Assembly (NCBI GenBank): GCA_014383605.1
Contig: JACNHM010000462.1
Span: 1-6,560, forward strand
Length of the DNA: 6,560 nucleotides
DNA from: Chloroflexota bacterium
Lineage (GTDB): Bacteria > Chloroflexota > Anaerolineae > UBA3071
Direction: 5' to 3'
In this document: positions 1-4,145 of the stretch, in pieces
Position numbering within the stretch: the first letter of the stretch is position 1
Layout of the letters: each line of letters starts with the position of its first letter
Position numbers and translations under genes: made by a program
Notes under the pieces: generated by a model
Databases searched by the model: none
What the model was told of the DNA's origin: nothing
What the model saw: only the letters and a program-made list of their open reading frames with translations

Positions 1-474
1 GAAAAGGACATTCAGACCACAAACTACAGTGTCTACATGGAGCGCTATCCGGAACCGTCACCTCTCGTGGGCGGGGCGGAAGCAGGCGAGTCCAAGCCGC
101 AGTACCGCGTCTCGAACATGGTCAACGTGACCATTCGTGACCTGGACAAGGTCAGTGAGGTGCTCGATGGCGTGATCGAAGCGGGGGCCAACAACATCTG
201 GGGCGTGAACTTCAGCCTGGATGATACGGCAACAGCGCAGGCCGAGGCGCGCACCAAGGCTGTCGCCGACGCCAGAGCCCGTGCCCAAGCGCTGGCAGAA
301 CTGAGCGAGGTAGCCCTGGGGCCGGTCATGGCGGTGAGCGAGGTGATCGGCGGCAGCATGTACCCCGTGCCCATGGCTTTCGAGAGTGCCATGGGCGGTG
401 GTGGCGGGCCGATCAGCCCCGGCGAAGTGGAAGTCAGCTACCAGGTGCAGGTGACTTACTTCATCGAGCGGTAA
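1..474 (+). CDS. SIMPL/DUF541 domain protein, 3' part
   Basis: The reading frame is open from base 1 to the TAA at 472-474, so the 5' part of the gene lies outside the window. An ATG at 37 is internal: the preceding codons (EKDIQTTNYSVY) already fit the family pattern in which an 'I.T..YS.YP' strand precedes a Tyr/Pro-rich stretch. The visible 157 residues carry the usual SIMPL (DUF541, BP26/OMP28-like) landmarks: a 'YRVSNMVNVTIRDLDKV' strand, 'AGANNIWGVNFSLDD', an Ala/Arg-rich helix (ARTKAVADARARAQALA), an 'LGPVMAVSE' segment, a Gly-rich loop and a final beta strand (VSYQVQVTYFIER). Known members are mostly exported or envelope proteins, with reported links to oxidative stress and outer-membrane fractions, but their biochemistry is unclear. 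The signal peptide, if any, would be in the missing part. It stands convergent to the minus-strand remnants and is followed by a strong hairpin. The family call is confident; the role is unknown. Confidence 0.85.
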   Translation, partial: EKDIQTTNYSVYMERYPEPSPLVGGAEAGESKPQYRVSNMVNVTIRDLDKVSEVLDGVIEAGANNIWGVNFSLDDTATAQAEARTKAVADARARAQALAELSEVALGPVMAVSEVIGGSMYPVPMAFESAMGGGGGPISPGEVEVSYQVQVTYFIER

Positions 475-501
475 CGGCAAGGAACGCAAGAGGCAAGAAT
501 C

Positions 502-540
502 AGGAACCCGGTTTCTCGGCGAAACCGGGTTCCTCTGTTG
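502..540. terminator. Perfect 14-bp hairpin, probable bidirectional terminator
   Basis: Arms AGGAACCCGGTTTC (502-515) and GAAACCGGGTTCCT (521-534) are exact reverse complements around a 5-base loop TCGGC. On the plus strand CTGTTGTTTG follows, a moderately T-rich tail, 28 bases after the SIMPL stop. The minus-strand tail is less T-rich. Its position between two convergent gene ends fits a shared terminator. The sharp palindrome could equally be a copy of a dispersed genomic repeat, which one window cannot show. Confidence 0.65.
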
Positions 541-563
541 TTTGTGCGCTATTGCCAACTCGG

Positions 564-700
564 CTACGGCGTTTCAGTCAGCTGCGTGGTGAAGAGGTCG
601 CCGGGCAGGATGAACTGGCCGGAGCCCAGCACCATCGGGGAGCTGCCGTCCCAGCCCTGGACGGCCTGCCAACGGATCATGTCCTGCGTCAGACTGGCGG
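564..700 (-). pseudogene. Remnant: 3' end of a possible SPFH/band-7 protein gene
   Basis: Read on the minus strand, a frame ending at the TAG at 566-564 encodes SLTQDMIRWQAVQGWDGSSP followed by MVLGSGQFILPGDLF and TTQLTETP. It has the look of real protein, and the 'IRWQAVQ.WDGS.P.V..SG' pattern resembles the extreme C terminus of prohibitin-like SPFH (band 7) proteins, where an 'L..I..WDGKLP.V' segment is typical. No start codon or upstream part of such a gene exists: just upstream the sequence belongs to the start of dnaE2 in another frame. The join is near 695-705. I therefore read it as the tail of an unrelated minus-strand gene left after a deletion or rearrangement. The family assignment rests on about 20 residues from memory and is tentative; that it is a coding fragment is more secure. 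Confidence 0.4.
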
Positions 701-772
701 CGATGAGGCCCCATCGAGCAGCGAGAAGGTGCTGTGGCAGTGCAACTCCACATACCCGGTCCTTGCAGACAC
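689..772 (-). pseudogene. dnaE2: dnaE2 (error-prone DNA polymerase) 5' remnant
   Basis: A GTG at 772-770, preceded by GAGG (780-777) at a 4-base spacing and 13 bases after the DUF6504 stop, opens a frame reading MSARTGYVELHCHSTFSLLD then GASSP, PV and a TGA at 691-689. 'YVELHCHS.FSLLDGAS' is the diagnostic first strand and metal-binding motif of the PHP domain at the N terminus of bacterial DNA polymerase III alpha subunits. The 'ELHCHS' form is typical of DnaE2/ImuC. A functional polymerase would need about 1000 more codons; here the match stops after 'GASSP' and another coding fragment follows in a different frame. In SOS cassettes DnaE2 is the catalytic translesion polymerase working with ImuA/ImuB or ImuA'/ImuB, and it lies downstream of imuB and, in many genomes, DUF6504. 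The order here is exactly that. This is a truncation, not a sequencing-scale frameshift; a mis-assembled join is the main alternative. Confidence 0.8.
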
Positions 773-785
773 GTTGCCTCAGACC

Positions 786-1043
786 TCAATCGTACAGCCG
801 GGCCAGGAACCAGCCGCCCTTGAGCAGGTCCCAGTAGATCAGGCACAGCAGCCCCGCTTCGGTGGTCACCTTCCGGTACTCCCGCCAGACGGCCTGCTCC
901 GGCTCCCACCAGCGGGTGTGCACCCGCCAGCGGTTACAGAGCTCCAGGATGCGGTGGCTCTCCCCCTGCCACTCGAAGCCGGCCGGCATCTCCTCCTCAC
1001 CCCACGCTTGCACCCGCTCCCCCTCAGGCCACAATCGCGTCAT
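786..1043 (-). CDS. DUF6504 family protein
   Basis: An 85-residue protein with the DUF6504 pattern: a Pro/Phe 'MPAGFEWQGESHRILEL' strand, 'RWRVHTRWWEP', a 'VWREYRKVTTEAGLLCLIYW' core and a C-terminal 'GGWFLARLYD', the usual ending of the family. The ATG at 1043-1041 is preferred because a strong Shine-Dalgarno stretch (GAGGGGA) lies just upstream; a GTG at 1055 would overlap that site. The family is small and without known activity, but its genes recur in actinobacterial and Chloroflexota SOS cassettes between imuB (Y-family homologue) and dnaE2, so a role with the mutasome is inferred from context. Here the dnaE2 start still follows after 13 bases, but imuB is now 3 kb upstream, displaced by the toxin-antitoxin module and IS. 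No convincing promoter of its own is seen; a divergent TTATAC near 1092-1097 lacks a good -35. The gene itself looks intact. Confidence 0.8.
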   Translation of the reverse strand: MTRLWPEGERVQAWGEEEMPAGFEWQGESHRILELCNRWRVHTRWWEPEQAVWREYRKVTTEAGLLCLIYWDLLKGGWFLARLYD

Positions 1044-1067
1044 GGCTCCCCTCACGGAAGTTGGAAT

Positions 1068-1096
1068 TTGACAGGATCTCCGCGTGGATGTATAAT
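1068..1096 (+). promoter_or_regulatory. Perfect sigma-70 promoter of the toxin-antitoxin operon
   Basis: TTGACA at 1068-1073 and TATAAT at 1091-1096 are separated by exactly 17 bp, so both hexamers match the housekeeping consensus completely. Transcription should start near 1103. The antitoxin ATG is at 1133, with GGGAGG at 1121-1126 as ribosome binding site. Such a strong promoter suits an autorepressed toxin-antitoxin operon. Confidence 0.9.
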
Positions 1097-1100
1097 TCTC

Positions 1101-1108
1101 TTGTACAA
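1101..1108. promoter_or_regulatory. TTGTACAA palindrome, candidate Phd/YefM operator
   Basis: The 8-bp perfect palindrome TTGTACAA sits on the predicted transcription start. Its core TGTACA is the motif reported for operators bound by the YefM antitoxin, a relative of the Phd-like N-terminal domain encoded just downstream. A second, imperfect copy (TGTATA, 1089-1094) lies 13 bp upstream inside the -10 region. Binding here would block RNA polymerase, so autorepression is the likely function. This is inferred from motif and position only. Confidence 0.55.
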
Positions 1109-1132
1109 CAGAAAAGCACAGGGAGGCGACTC

Positions 1133-1699
1133 ATGGCGGTCAATATCATCCCCATCAGTGAAGTGAGACAGAAACTCAAAAACGTCCTGGCCACGCTGGA
1201 GGCCACCGGCGAGCCCTATTTCATCACCCAGTACAGCCGCCCCAAGGCCGTTTTGGTCCGCTACGAAGACTACAACACCCTGGTCGACCAGGCCGCGGAA
1301 GGGCACCCTCGGATCGTCCGCCGGCCCGACATCAGCGGGGGCGAGCCCATCATCCGGGGGACCCGCATCTCCGTGCGTCACATCGTCGAGCGGATCCAGG
1401 CCGGCCAGTCGGTGGATGACATCCTGGCTGCTCTCCCCCACCTGACGGCGACCCAGGTTTACGATGCTCTCTCGTACTACTACGATCACCAACCTGAGAT
1501 AGACGGGCTCGTCGAAGAGAGCCGGCCCGAGCGGGTGATCGCCAGGCAACGCTTGCAAGTCGAGAAGGTCGCCGAGGGAGTGGCGGTCGTTCACCCTGAC
1601 TACTCCCCACGGCTAAAGCCTGGGGGTTCTAACGATTCGGCAGTCTCTCTCAAGCTCTCCCCGGCGTTGCCAGGGGCAATGGAGGGTACAACATCTTGA
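1133..1699 (+). CDS. Phd-DUF433 fusion antitoxin with IS-encoded C-terminal tail
   Basis: The start at ATG 1133 has GGGAGG six bases upstream and the perfect promoter behind it; the frame is open further upstream but that lies within the promoter. The 188-residue product has two antitoxin domains. Residues 1-55 are Phd/YefM-like (IIPISEVRQKLKNVL; 'YFITQYSRPKAVLVRYEDY'), a DNA-binding fold that represses its own operon. Residues 60-125 are DUF433 (VRRPDISGGEPIIRGTRISV; 'GQSVDDILAALPHLT'; 'QVYDALSYYYDHQPEID'), the usual partner of DUF5615 PIN-like toxins. From about residue 155 the frame runs into the right end of the IS, so roughly the last 33 residues (from about 'DYSPRLKPGG' onward) are antisense IS sequence and not native protein. 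The toxin that should follow directly lies about 2 kb downstream. DUF433 proteins are normally about 75-100 residues, so the toxin-binding region may still be complete; the native C terminus is lost. Confidence 0.85.
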   Translation: MAVNIIPISEVRQKLKNVLATLEATGEPYFITQYSRPKAVLVRYEDYNTLVDQAAEGHPRIVRRPDISGGEPIIRGTRISVRHIVERIQAGQSVDDILAALPHLTATQVYDALSYYYDHQPEIDGLVEESRPERVIARQRLQVEKVAEGVAVVHPDYSPRLKPGGSNDSAVSLKLSPALPGAMEGTTS

Positions 1700-1750
1700 G
1701 CCTCAACTGCGTTCACGTTAGCTTTCACAGGCGACCGGCTCTGTCTCCGG
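1596..1750 (-). ncRNA. Predicted omega RNA (TnpB guide RNA) region
   Basis: TnpB nucleases of this family use a noncoding RNA that overlaps the 3' end of tnpB and the right end, with the guide taken from the flanking DNA. Here the tnpB tail after the zinc ribbon is unusually long (about 100 residues) and its DNA ends in the right-end hairpin, as expected if it doubles as RNA scaffold. Only the 3' boundary (about 1596, minus strand) is supported; the 5' boundary is a rough guess from family size. The guide would begin at about 1595 and run toward lower coordinates, reading GGTGAACGACCGCC. Confidence 0.45.
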
Positions 1751-3141
1751 CTATTCAGGCCGAAGCTGGACGGCACAGGCCGTCCATTCGCCGGTTGGAT
1801 ACGGCTCAACGCCGCCTGGAGGAGCGAGTCCACACCCGGCCAGCGCATCTCAGCCTGGCCCGCGTTGAGCCTGTCACCTTCCACGCACGAAGCCAGGAAG
1901 GCGGAATACAAATCGCGCTGCGCCACAATGCCACAATCGCAGATGTGCCAACGCTGCGCCAGCGGCTTGGGCGCTATCCTGCCGCACCCGTGGCAGGTCT
2001 GGCTCAGGCGGGTGGTACGTGTGGGGAACTCGACGACCGAGGCGTCGGCGCTCTCAGCCTTACGCTTCAGCCGTTGGACAAACATCCCCGGCGCACGTAC
2101 CCCGACCGACTTGCCATACTGCCGTTGGAAGGCGCGGTAGGACACCTTTTCCAGTTGGATGGTGTTACCCATGCGCAAGACACGGTTCGTCATCTGGCCG
2201 TGCAGGGTCTTACGATGGGCGGCCATGCGCCGATGGGCCTCAGCCAGTTGGCTTTCCGTCTGCCGTTGGCGGGACGACCTGCGCCAGACCTTCGGGCCAG
2301 GCCGTATCCGGCCATCGGGCAGATAATTGTCGGGGTTGTTGGCCCGTCGTTGGCGATCTATCCGACGTTGCAAACGGCGTATCTGGTCCTGGCGCGGCGC
2401 AAGGTCGGCGCAGAACTGCTCCAGGAAAGCCTCGCCCTCGCCCACAGCAGCAATGGTGGAGGGGCCGATATCCAGTCCGACCACGCCTTGCCCCGGCCTG
2501 TTCTGGGGCTTCTGGTAGGGTCTGCCTTCGCACACCAGTTGGGCGTAGAAGCGATGTCGCCCATTCAGTTTGCGGCGCACCAGGCGCACGTACTTGACGC
2601 GACTTTTCAACCCATGGGCGATAACCAGGTCGTCGGCCCCGATAATGGCCTCCAGTTCCAAGCCCAGCCACTCTACGTGACCCTCGCGCCAGCGTATGCC
2701 GCTCGCATTCGACTTCCCCTCAACCGAGTCCATCTGATGGCGGCCCTTGAAGCGGGGGCGGCCGCGTTGACCGAAGGCATGTTGCTGTGCAGCGTTAAAG
2801 GCGCGGGTGGCGAGCTTCTGAATGGTGTTGATGTCCAGGTGTTCGCCAATCCAACAGTGGTTGAACTGCACAGCGTAGGCGTGCAGGTCATACTCTCGGA
2901 AGCCGACAGCAGCCTGGGCTTTACGAAATGCCTGCGAACGGGCCTTCCCTTCAGGGATTTTCAAGGCGGCCCGGTAGCATTTCGACTGACGCAGCAGGGC
3001 CAGGCGTTTGAGGCTCTCACCCAGGCAGGCGTTGTAGACCTGGCGGGCGGCCTCCAGTCGCGCCAACAGCGCCTGTTCCTGAGCAGGGGCGGTTCTGAGA
3101 GGGATTTCGGTTGTGAACGAATCCGTGTTCGTCTGTCTCAT
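1600..3141 (-). CDS. tnpB: TnpB, RNA-guided RuvC nuclease of the IS
   Basis: A 513-residue TnpB whose ATG directly abuts the tnpA TAG (no spacer), implying translational coupling. An N-terminal helical region (about 12-120) with the 'RGRPRFKGR' segment near 126-134 is followed by the split RuvC domain: motif I 'VGLDIGPSTIAA' with Asp224, motif II 'IQLEKVSY' with Glu331, a zinc ribbon with Cys383/Cys386 and Cys401/Cys403, and motif III 'AQRDLYSAF' with Asp410. All catalytic and zinc-binding residues are present. The protein is longer than the common 370-430 residues because of a C-terminal extension (about 415-513) of low structural content that overlaps the predicted omega RNA and right end. 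TnpB cleaves DNA next to a short TAM under RNA guidance, which restores elements at donor sites after excision. It appears functional although its partner tnpA is broken. It is antisense to a long plus-strand frame that is not a gene. Confidence 0.92.
   Translation of the reverse strand: MRQTNTDSFTTEIPLRTAPAQEQALLARLEAARQVYNACLGESLKRLALLRQSKCYRAALKIPEGKARSQAFRKAQAAVGFREYDLHAYAVQFNHCWIGEHLDINTIQKLATRAFNAAQQHAFGQRGRPRFKGRHQMDSVEGKSNASGIRWREGHVEWLGLELEAIIGADDLVIAHGLKSRVKYVRLVRRKLNGRHRFYAQLVCEGRPYQKPQNRPGQGVVGLDIGPSTIAAVGEGEAFLEQFCADLAPRQDQIRRLQRRIDRQRRANNPDNYLPDGRIRPGPKVWRRSSRQRQTESQLAEAHRRMAAHRKTLHGQMTNRVLRMGNTIQLEKVSYRAFQRQYGKSVGVRAPGMFVQRLKRKAESADASVVEFPTRTTRLSQTCHGCGRIAPKPLAQRWHICDCGIVAQRDLYSAFLASCVEGDRLNAGQAEMRWPGVDSLLQAALSRIQPANGRPVPSSFGLNSRRQSRSPVKANVNAVEAQDVVPSIAPGNAGESLRETAESLEPPGFSRGE
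1605..1625 (-). repeat. IS right-end hairpin (RE)
   Basis: Plus-strand CCCCA (1605-1609) pairs with TGGGG (1621-1625) and GGC (1611-1613) with GCC (1618-1620), leaving one bulged C at 1610 and the loop TAAA. On the element's own (minus) strand this reads CCCCAGGCTTTAGCCGTGGGG, close in plan to the IS608 right end. It overlaps the last codons of tnpB and is the expected TnpA recognition structure. It is also the 3' end of the predicted omega RNA scaffold. Confidence 0.75.
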
Positions 3142-3548
3142 CTACCAGCCCTTTTGCTGCTCGATGTACTGTTTGATGACTACCAAGGGGGCGCCGCCTA
3201 CCGTGGCCACGAAATAGGAATTAGTCCAGAGCGTAGGCAGGCGGCTCTTGAGCCACGGGAACTCCTGGCGCAGCAGGCGGGAAGAACGCCCTTTCATCCA
3301 CTTGACCAGCCTGTGGATGCCGAATTGGGGGTCAACCTCGCAGAGCAGATGCACATGGTCGGGCATGACTTCAAGCTCGATGATTTCAGACCGAAGTTCT
3401 TCCGCCGTCTGGTACAAGATTTCCTTCAGTCGGGCGTCTACGCCGTTGACGAGTACCTTGCGGCGGTACTTGGGACACACCAGACGACGTGGTACGTGCA
3501 GGAATAGATGATATTGCGGTTGCTCTTGTATGGAACGTTTGTTCTCAT
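3142..3548 (-). pseudogene. tnpA: IS200-like Y1 transposase tnpA, frameshifted
   Basis: From the ATG at 3548-3546 the frame encodes MRTNVPYKSNRNIIYSCTYH followed by VVWC, the canonical N terminus of this transposase (NRN..YSC.YHVVWCPKYRR). Right after 'WC' two extra bases (GT on the minus strand, in the CACACA tract at 3475-3480) shift the frame. The family sequence resumes two bases later as CPKYRRKVLVNGVDARLKEI. Downstream are the HUH motif (MPDHVHLL, His64/His66 in repaired numbering), 'FGIHRLVKWMKGRSSRLL', 'LWTNSYFVATVGG' and the nucleophile Tyr127 in 'VVIKQYIEQQK'. Repaired length would be 134 residues, normal for the family. An uninterrupted frame from a TTG at 3555 exists, but its first 25 residues are out-of-frame and replace the first beta strand. 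The enzyme cleaves and rejoins single-stranded IS ends. The break may be a true 2-bp slippage mutation or a sequencing error. Confidence 0.85.
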
Positions 3549-3554
3549 AGCTCA

Positions 3555-3583
3555 ATTATATCACAGGGGGTTATCTGATGCAA
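3555..3583 (-). promoter_or_regulatory. Candidate tnpA promoter, leaderless
   Basis: On the minus strand TATAAT (3560-3555) is a perfect -10, with TTGCAT (3583-3578, three of six consensus positions) 17 bp upstream. Transcription should begin about 7 bases after the -10, which coincides with the tnpA ATG at 3548. That implies an mRNA with little or no leader and no Shine-Dalgarno site, consistent with low transposase expression. Confidence 0.5.
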
Positions 3584-3628
3584 ATCGGCGAGAACTTCAA
3601 ACGAGAACTCCGCGAAAGGGGGAAGGGG

Positions 3629-3649
3629 AAAAGCCTGCCTTTGGCAGGC
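3629..3649 (-). terminator. Hairpin plus T-tract upstream of tnpA
   Basis: Read on the minus strand, GCCTGCC-AAA-GGCAGGC (3649-3633) is a perfect 7-bp hairpin followed by TTTT and pyrimidine-rich sequence. It resembles an intrinsic terminator facing the IS interior. It could stop readthrough from imuA-imuB into tnpA, a common insulation device in insertion sequences, or simply be part of the left-end folding. Confidence 0.4.
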
Positions 3650-3694
3650 CCGGCGCTTCCTCCCCACGCCTGAAGGCGGGGGCATCCGCGCCGG
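3650..3694 (-). repeat. IS left-end nested hairpin (LE)
   Basis: The inner hairpin pairs CCCC (3662-3665) with GGGG (3679-3682) and CGCC (3667-3670) with GGCG (3675-3678) around TGAA. A single bulged base (A3666, a T on the element strand) gives the plan described for the IS608 ends. An outer 7-bp stem, CCGGCGC (3650-3656) with GCGCCGG (3688-3694), encloses it. The inner part matches the right-end hairpin in design and is the probable TnpA binding site. The outer stem suggests the tip is at or just past 3694. Confidence 0.65.
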
Positions 3695-3715
3695 AAAATC
3701 TGGTGAAGCGGGGCG

Positions 3716-4102
3716 ATGATGACGGAACCGAGCTCCCTCGTCGCCCGGCTGTACTTCGACGAGGATGCGGACGCGCGGCTGGCTGAGGCACTGCGGCGAC
3801 GCGGCTATGATGTTGAGACGACAGTCGAGGCCGGCCTGCTGGAGGCGTCGGACGAGGAGCAGTTGCTCTTTGCCGCCCGCCAGCAGAGGGCGCTGATCAC
3901 CCACAACATCAAACACTTTCCTGGCGTACATGCCACATGGGTGGAAGGTGGACAGGAGCACTGGGGTATCATCATCCTCATCGGCCATTCGGCCGTTAGT
4001 GCCTGGCTGCGCCGGATGGAGAATCTGTTGCATCGCTTCTCGGCCCAGGAACTGCAGAACCAGTTGCTGTTCCTTGGCGCTGAGTACGACACTCATCCTT
4101 GA
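3716..4102 (+). CDS. DUF5615 PIN-like toxin (VapC-like)
   Basis: A 128-residue protein of the DUF5615 / Mut7-C-type PIN-like family, the usual toxin partner of DUF433 antitoxins. The N-terminal 'ARLYFDEDADARLAEALRRR' gives the acidic cluster Asp15/Glu16/Asp17 after the first strand. 'GYDVETTVEAGLLEASDEEQ' gives a second acidic site (Asp46/Glu47). 'ALITHNIKHF' is the strand that carries T-x-(D/N) in PIN enzymes (Thr62, Asn64). A C-terminal helical part from about 90 completes the fold. Related toxins are presumed metal-dependent RNases; the target is unknown. Two ATGs overlap at 3716 and 3719, with a weak purine-rich GCGGGGCG upstream. No promoter is visible between the IS and the gene, so after the IS insertion expression should be low, or depend on transcripts crossing the IS. 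It converges on imuB, with 36 bases between the stops. Intact by sequence. Confidence 0.82.
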   Translation: MMTEPSSLVARLYFDEDADARLAEALRRRGYDVETTVEAGLLEASDEEQLLFAARQQRALITHNIKHFPGVHATWVEGGQEHWGIIILIGHSAVSAWLRRMENLLHRFSAQELQNQLLFLGAEYDTHP

Positions 4103-4114
4103 TCTGGCCTCAAT

Positions 4115-4145
4115 CCATTCTCCATTCTCCATCCTCCGTCATCCA
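4115..4145 (+). repeat. Imperfect heptamer repeat TCCATYC between toxin and imuB ends
   Basis: Consecutive TCCATTC, TCCATTC, TCCATCC and then degenerate TCCGTCA and TCCATCT units form a pyrimidine-rich tract that ends inside the imuB stop region. No terminator hairpin is present between the two convergent stops, so transcripts may overlap here. The tract may mark the edge of the inserted toxin-antitoxin module. Confidence 0.5.

Larger units (their letters stand above)
1596..3694 (-). mobile_element. IS200/IS605-family insertion sequence
   Basis: The element contains a Y1-transposase gene (tnpA) and tnpB in the same minus orientation, bounded by the subterminal imperfect hairpins expected of single-strand 'peel-and-paste' elements: right end at 1605-1625 and left end at 3662-3682. 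Each has a CCCC/GGGG outer stem, one or two unpaired bases, a short inner stem and a 4-base loop, the layout described for IS608. The family makes no target duplication and none is seen. Exact tips cannot be fixed. By analogy with the IS608 right end (hairpin, AGTATG, TCAA), the minus-strand TCAG at 1599-1596 is the likely right cleavage site. The left tip should lie at or a little beyond 3694. The insertion separates an antitoxin gene from its toxin. tnpA is frameshifted, so autonomous movement is doubtful. Confidence 0.85.

Noticed and set aside
574..909. 111-residue minus-strand frame
   Set aside because: It overlaps DUF6504, the dnaE2 start and the SPFH-like tail in a frame different from all three.
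538..1166. Plus-strand frames across the DUF6504 and dnaE2 remnant region
   Set aside because: Composition is shadow-like and they run antisense to recognisable minus-strand motifs. No ribosome binding site was recognised.
1052..1594. 180-residue minus-strand frame over the antitoxin
   Set aside because: It is antisense to the well-supported Phd-DUF433 gene and runs through its promoter. Its product resembles no family.
1696..3507. 603-residue open frame on the plus strand
   Set aside because: It is exactly antisense to tnpB and most of tnpA, whose catalytic motifs are clear. It shows no domain pattern, and no ribosome binding site or promoter was recognised for it.
3549..3555. TTG start at 3555 giving an unbroken 137-residue tnpA
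   Set aside because: Its first 25 residues do not match the family, while the ATG at 3548 gives the canonical N terminus in another frame. The frameshift explanation fits better.
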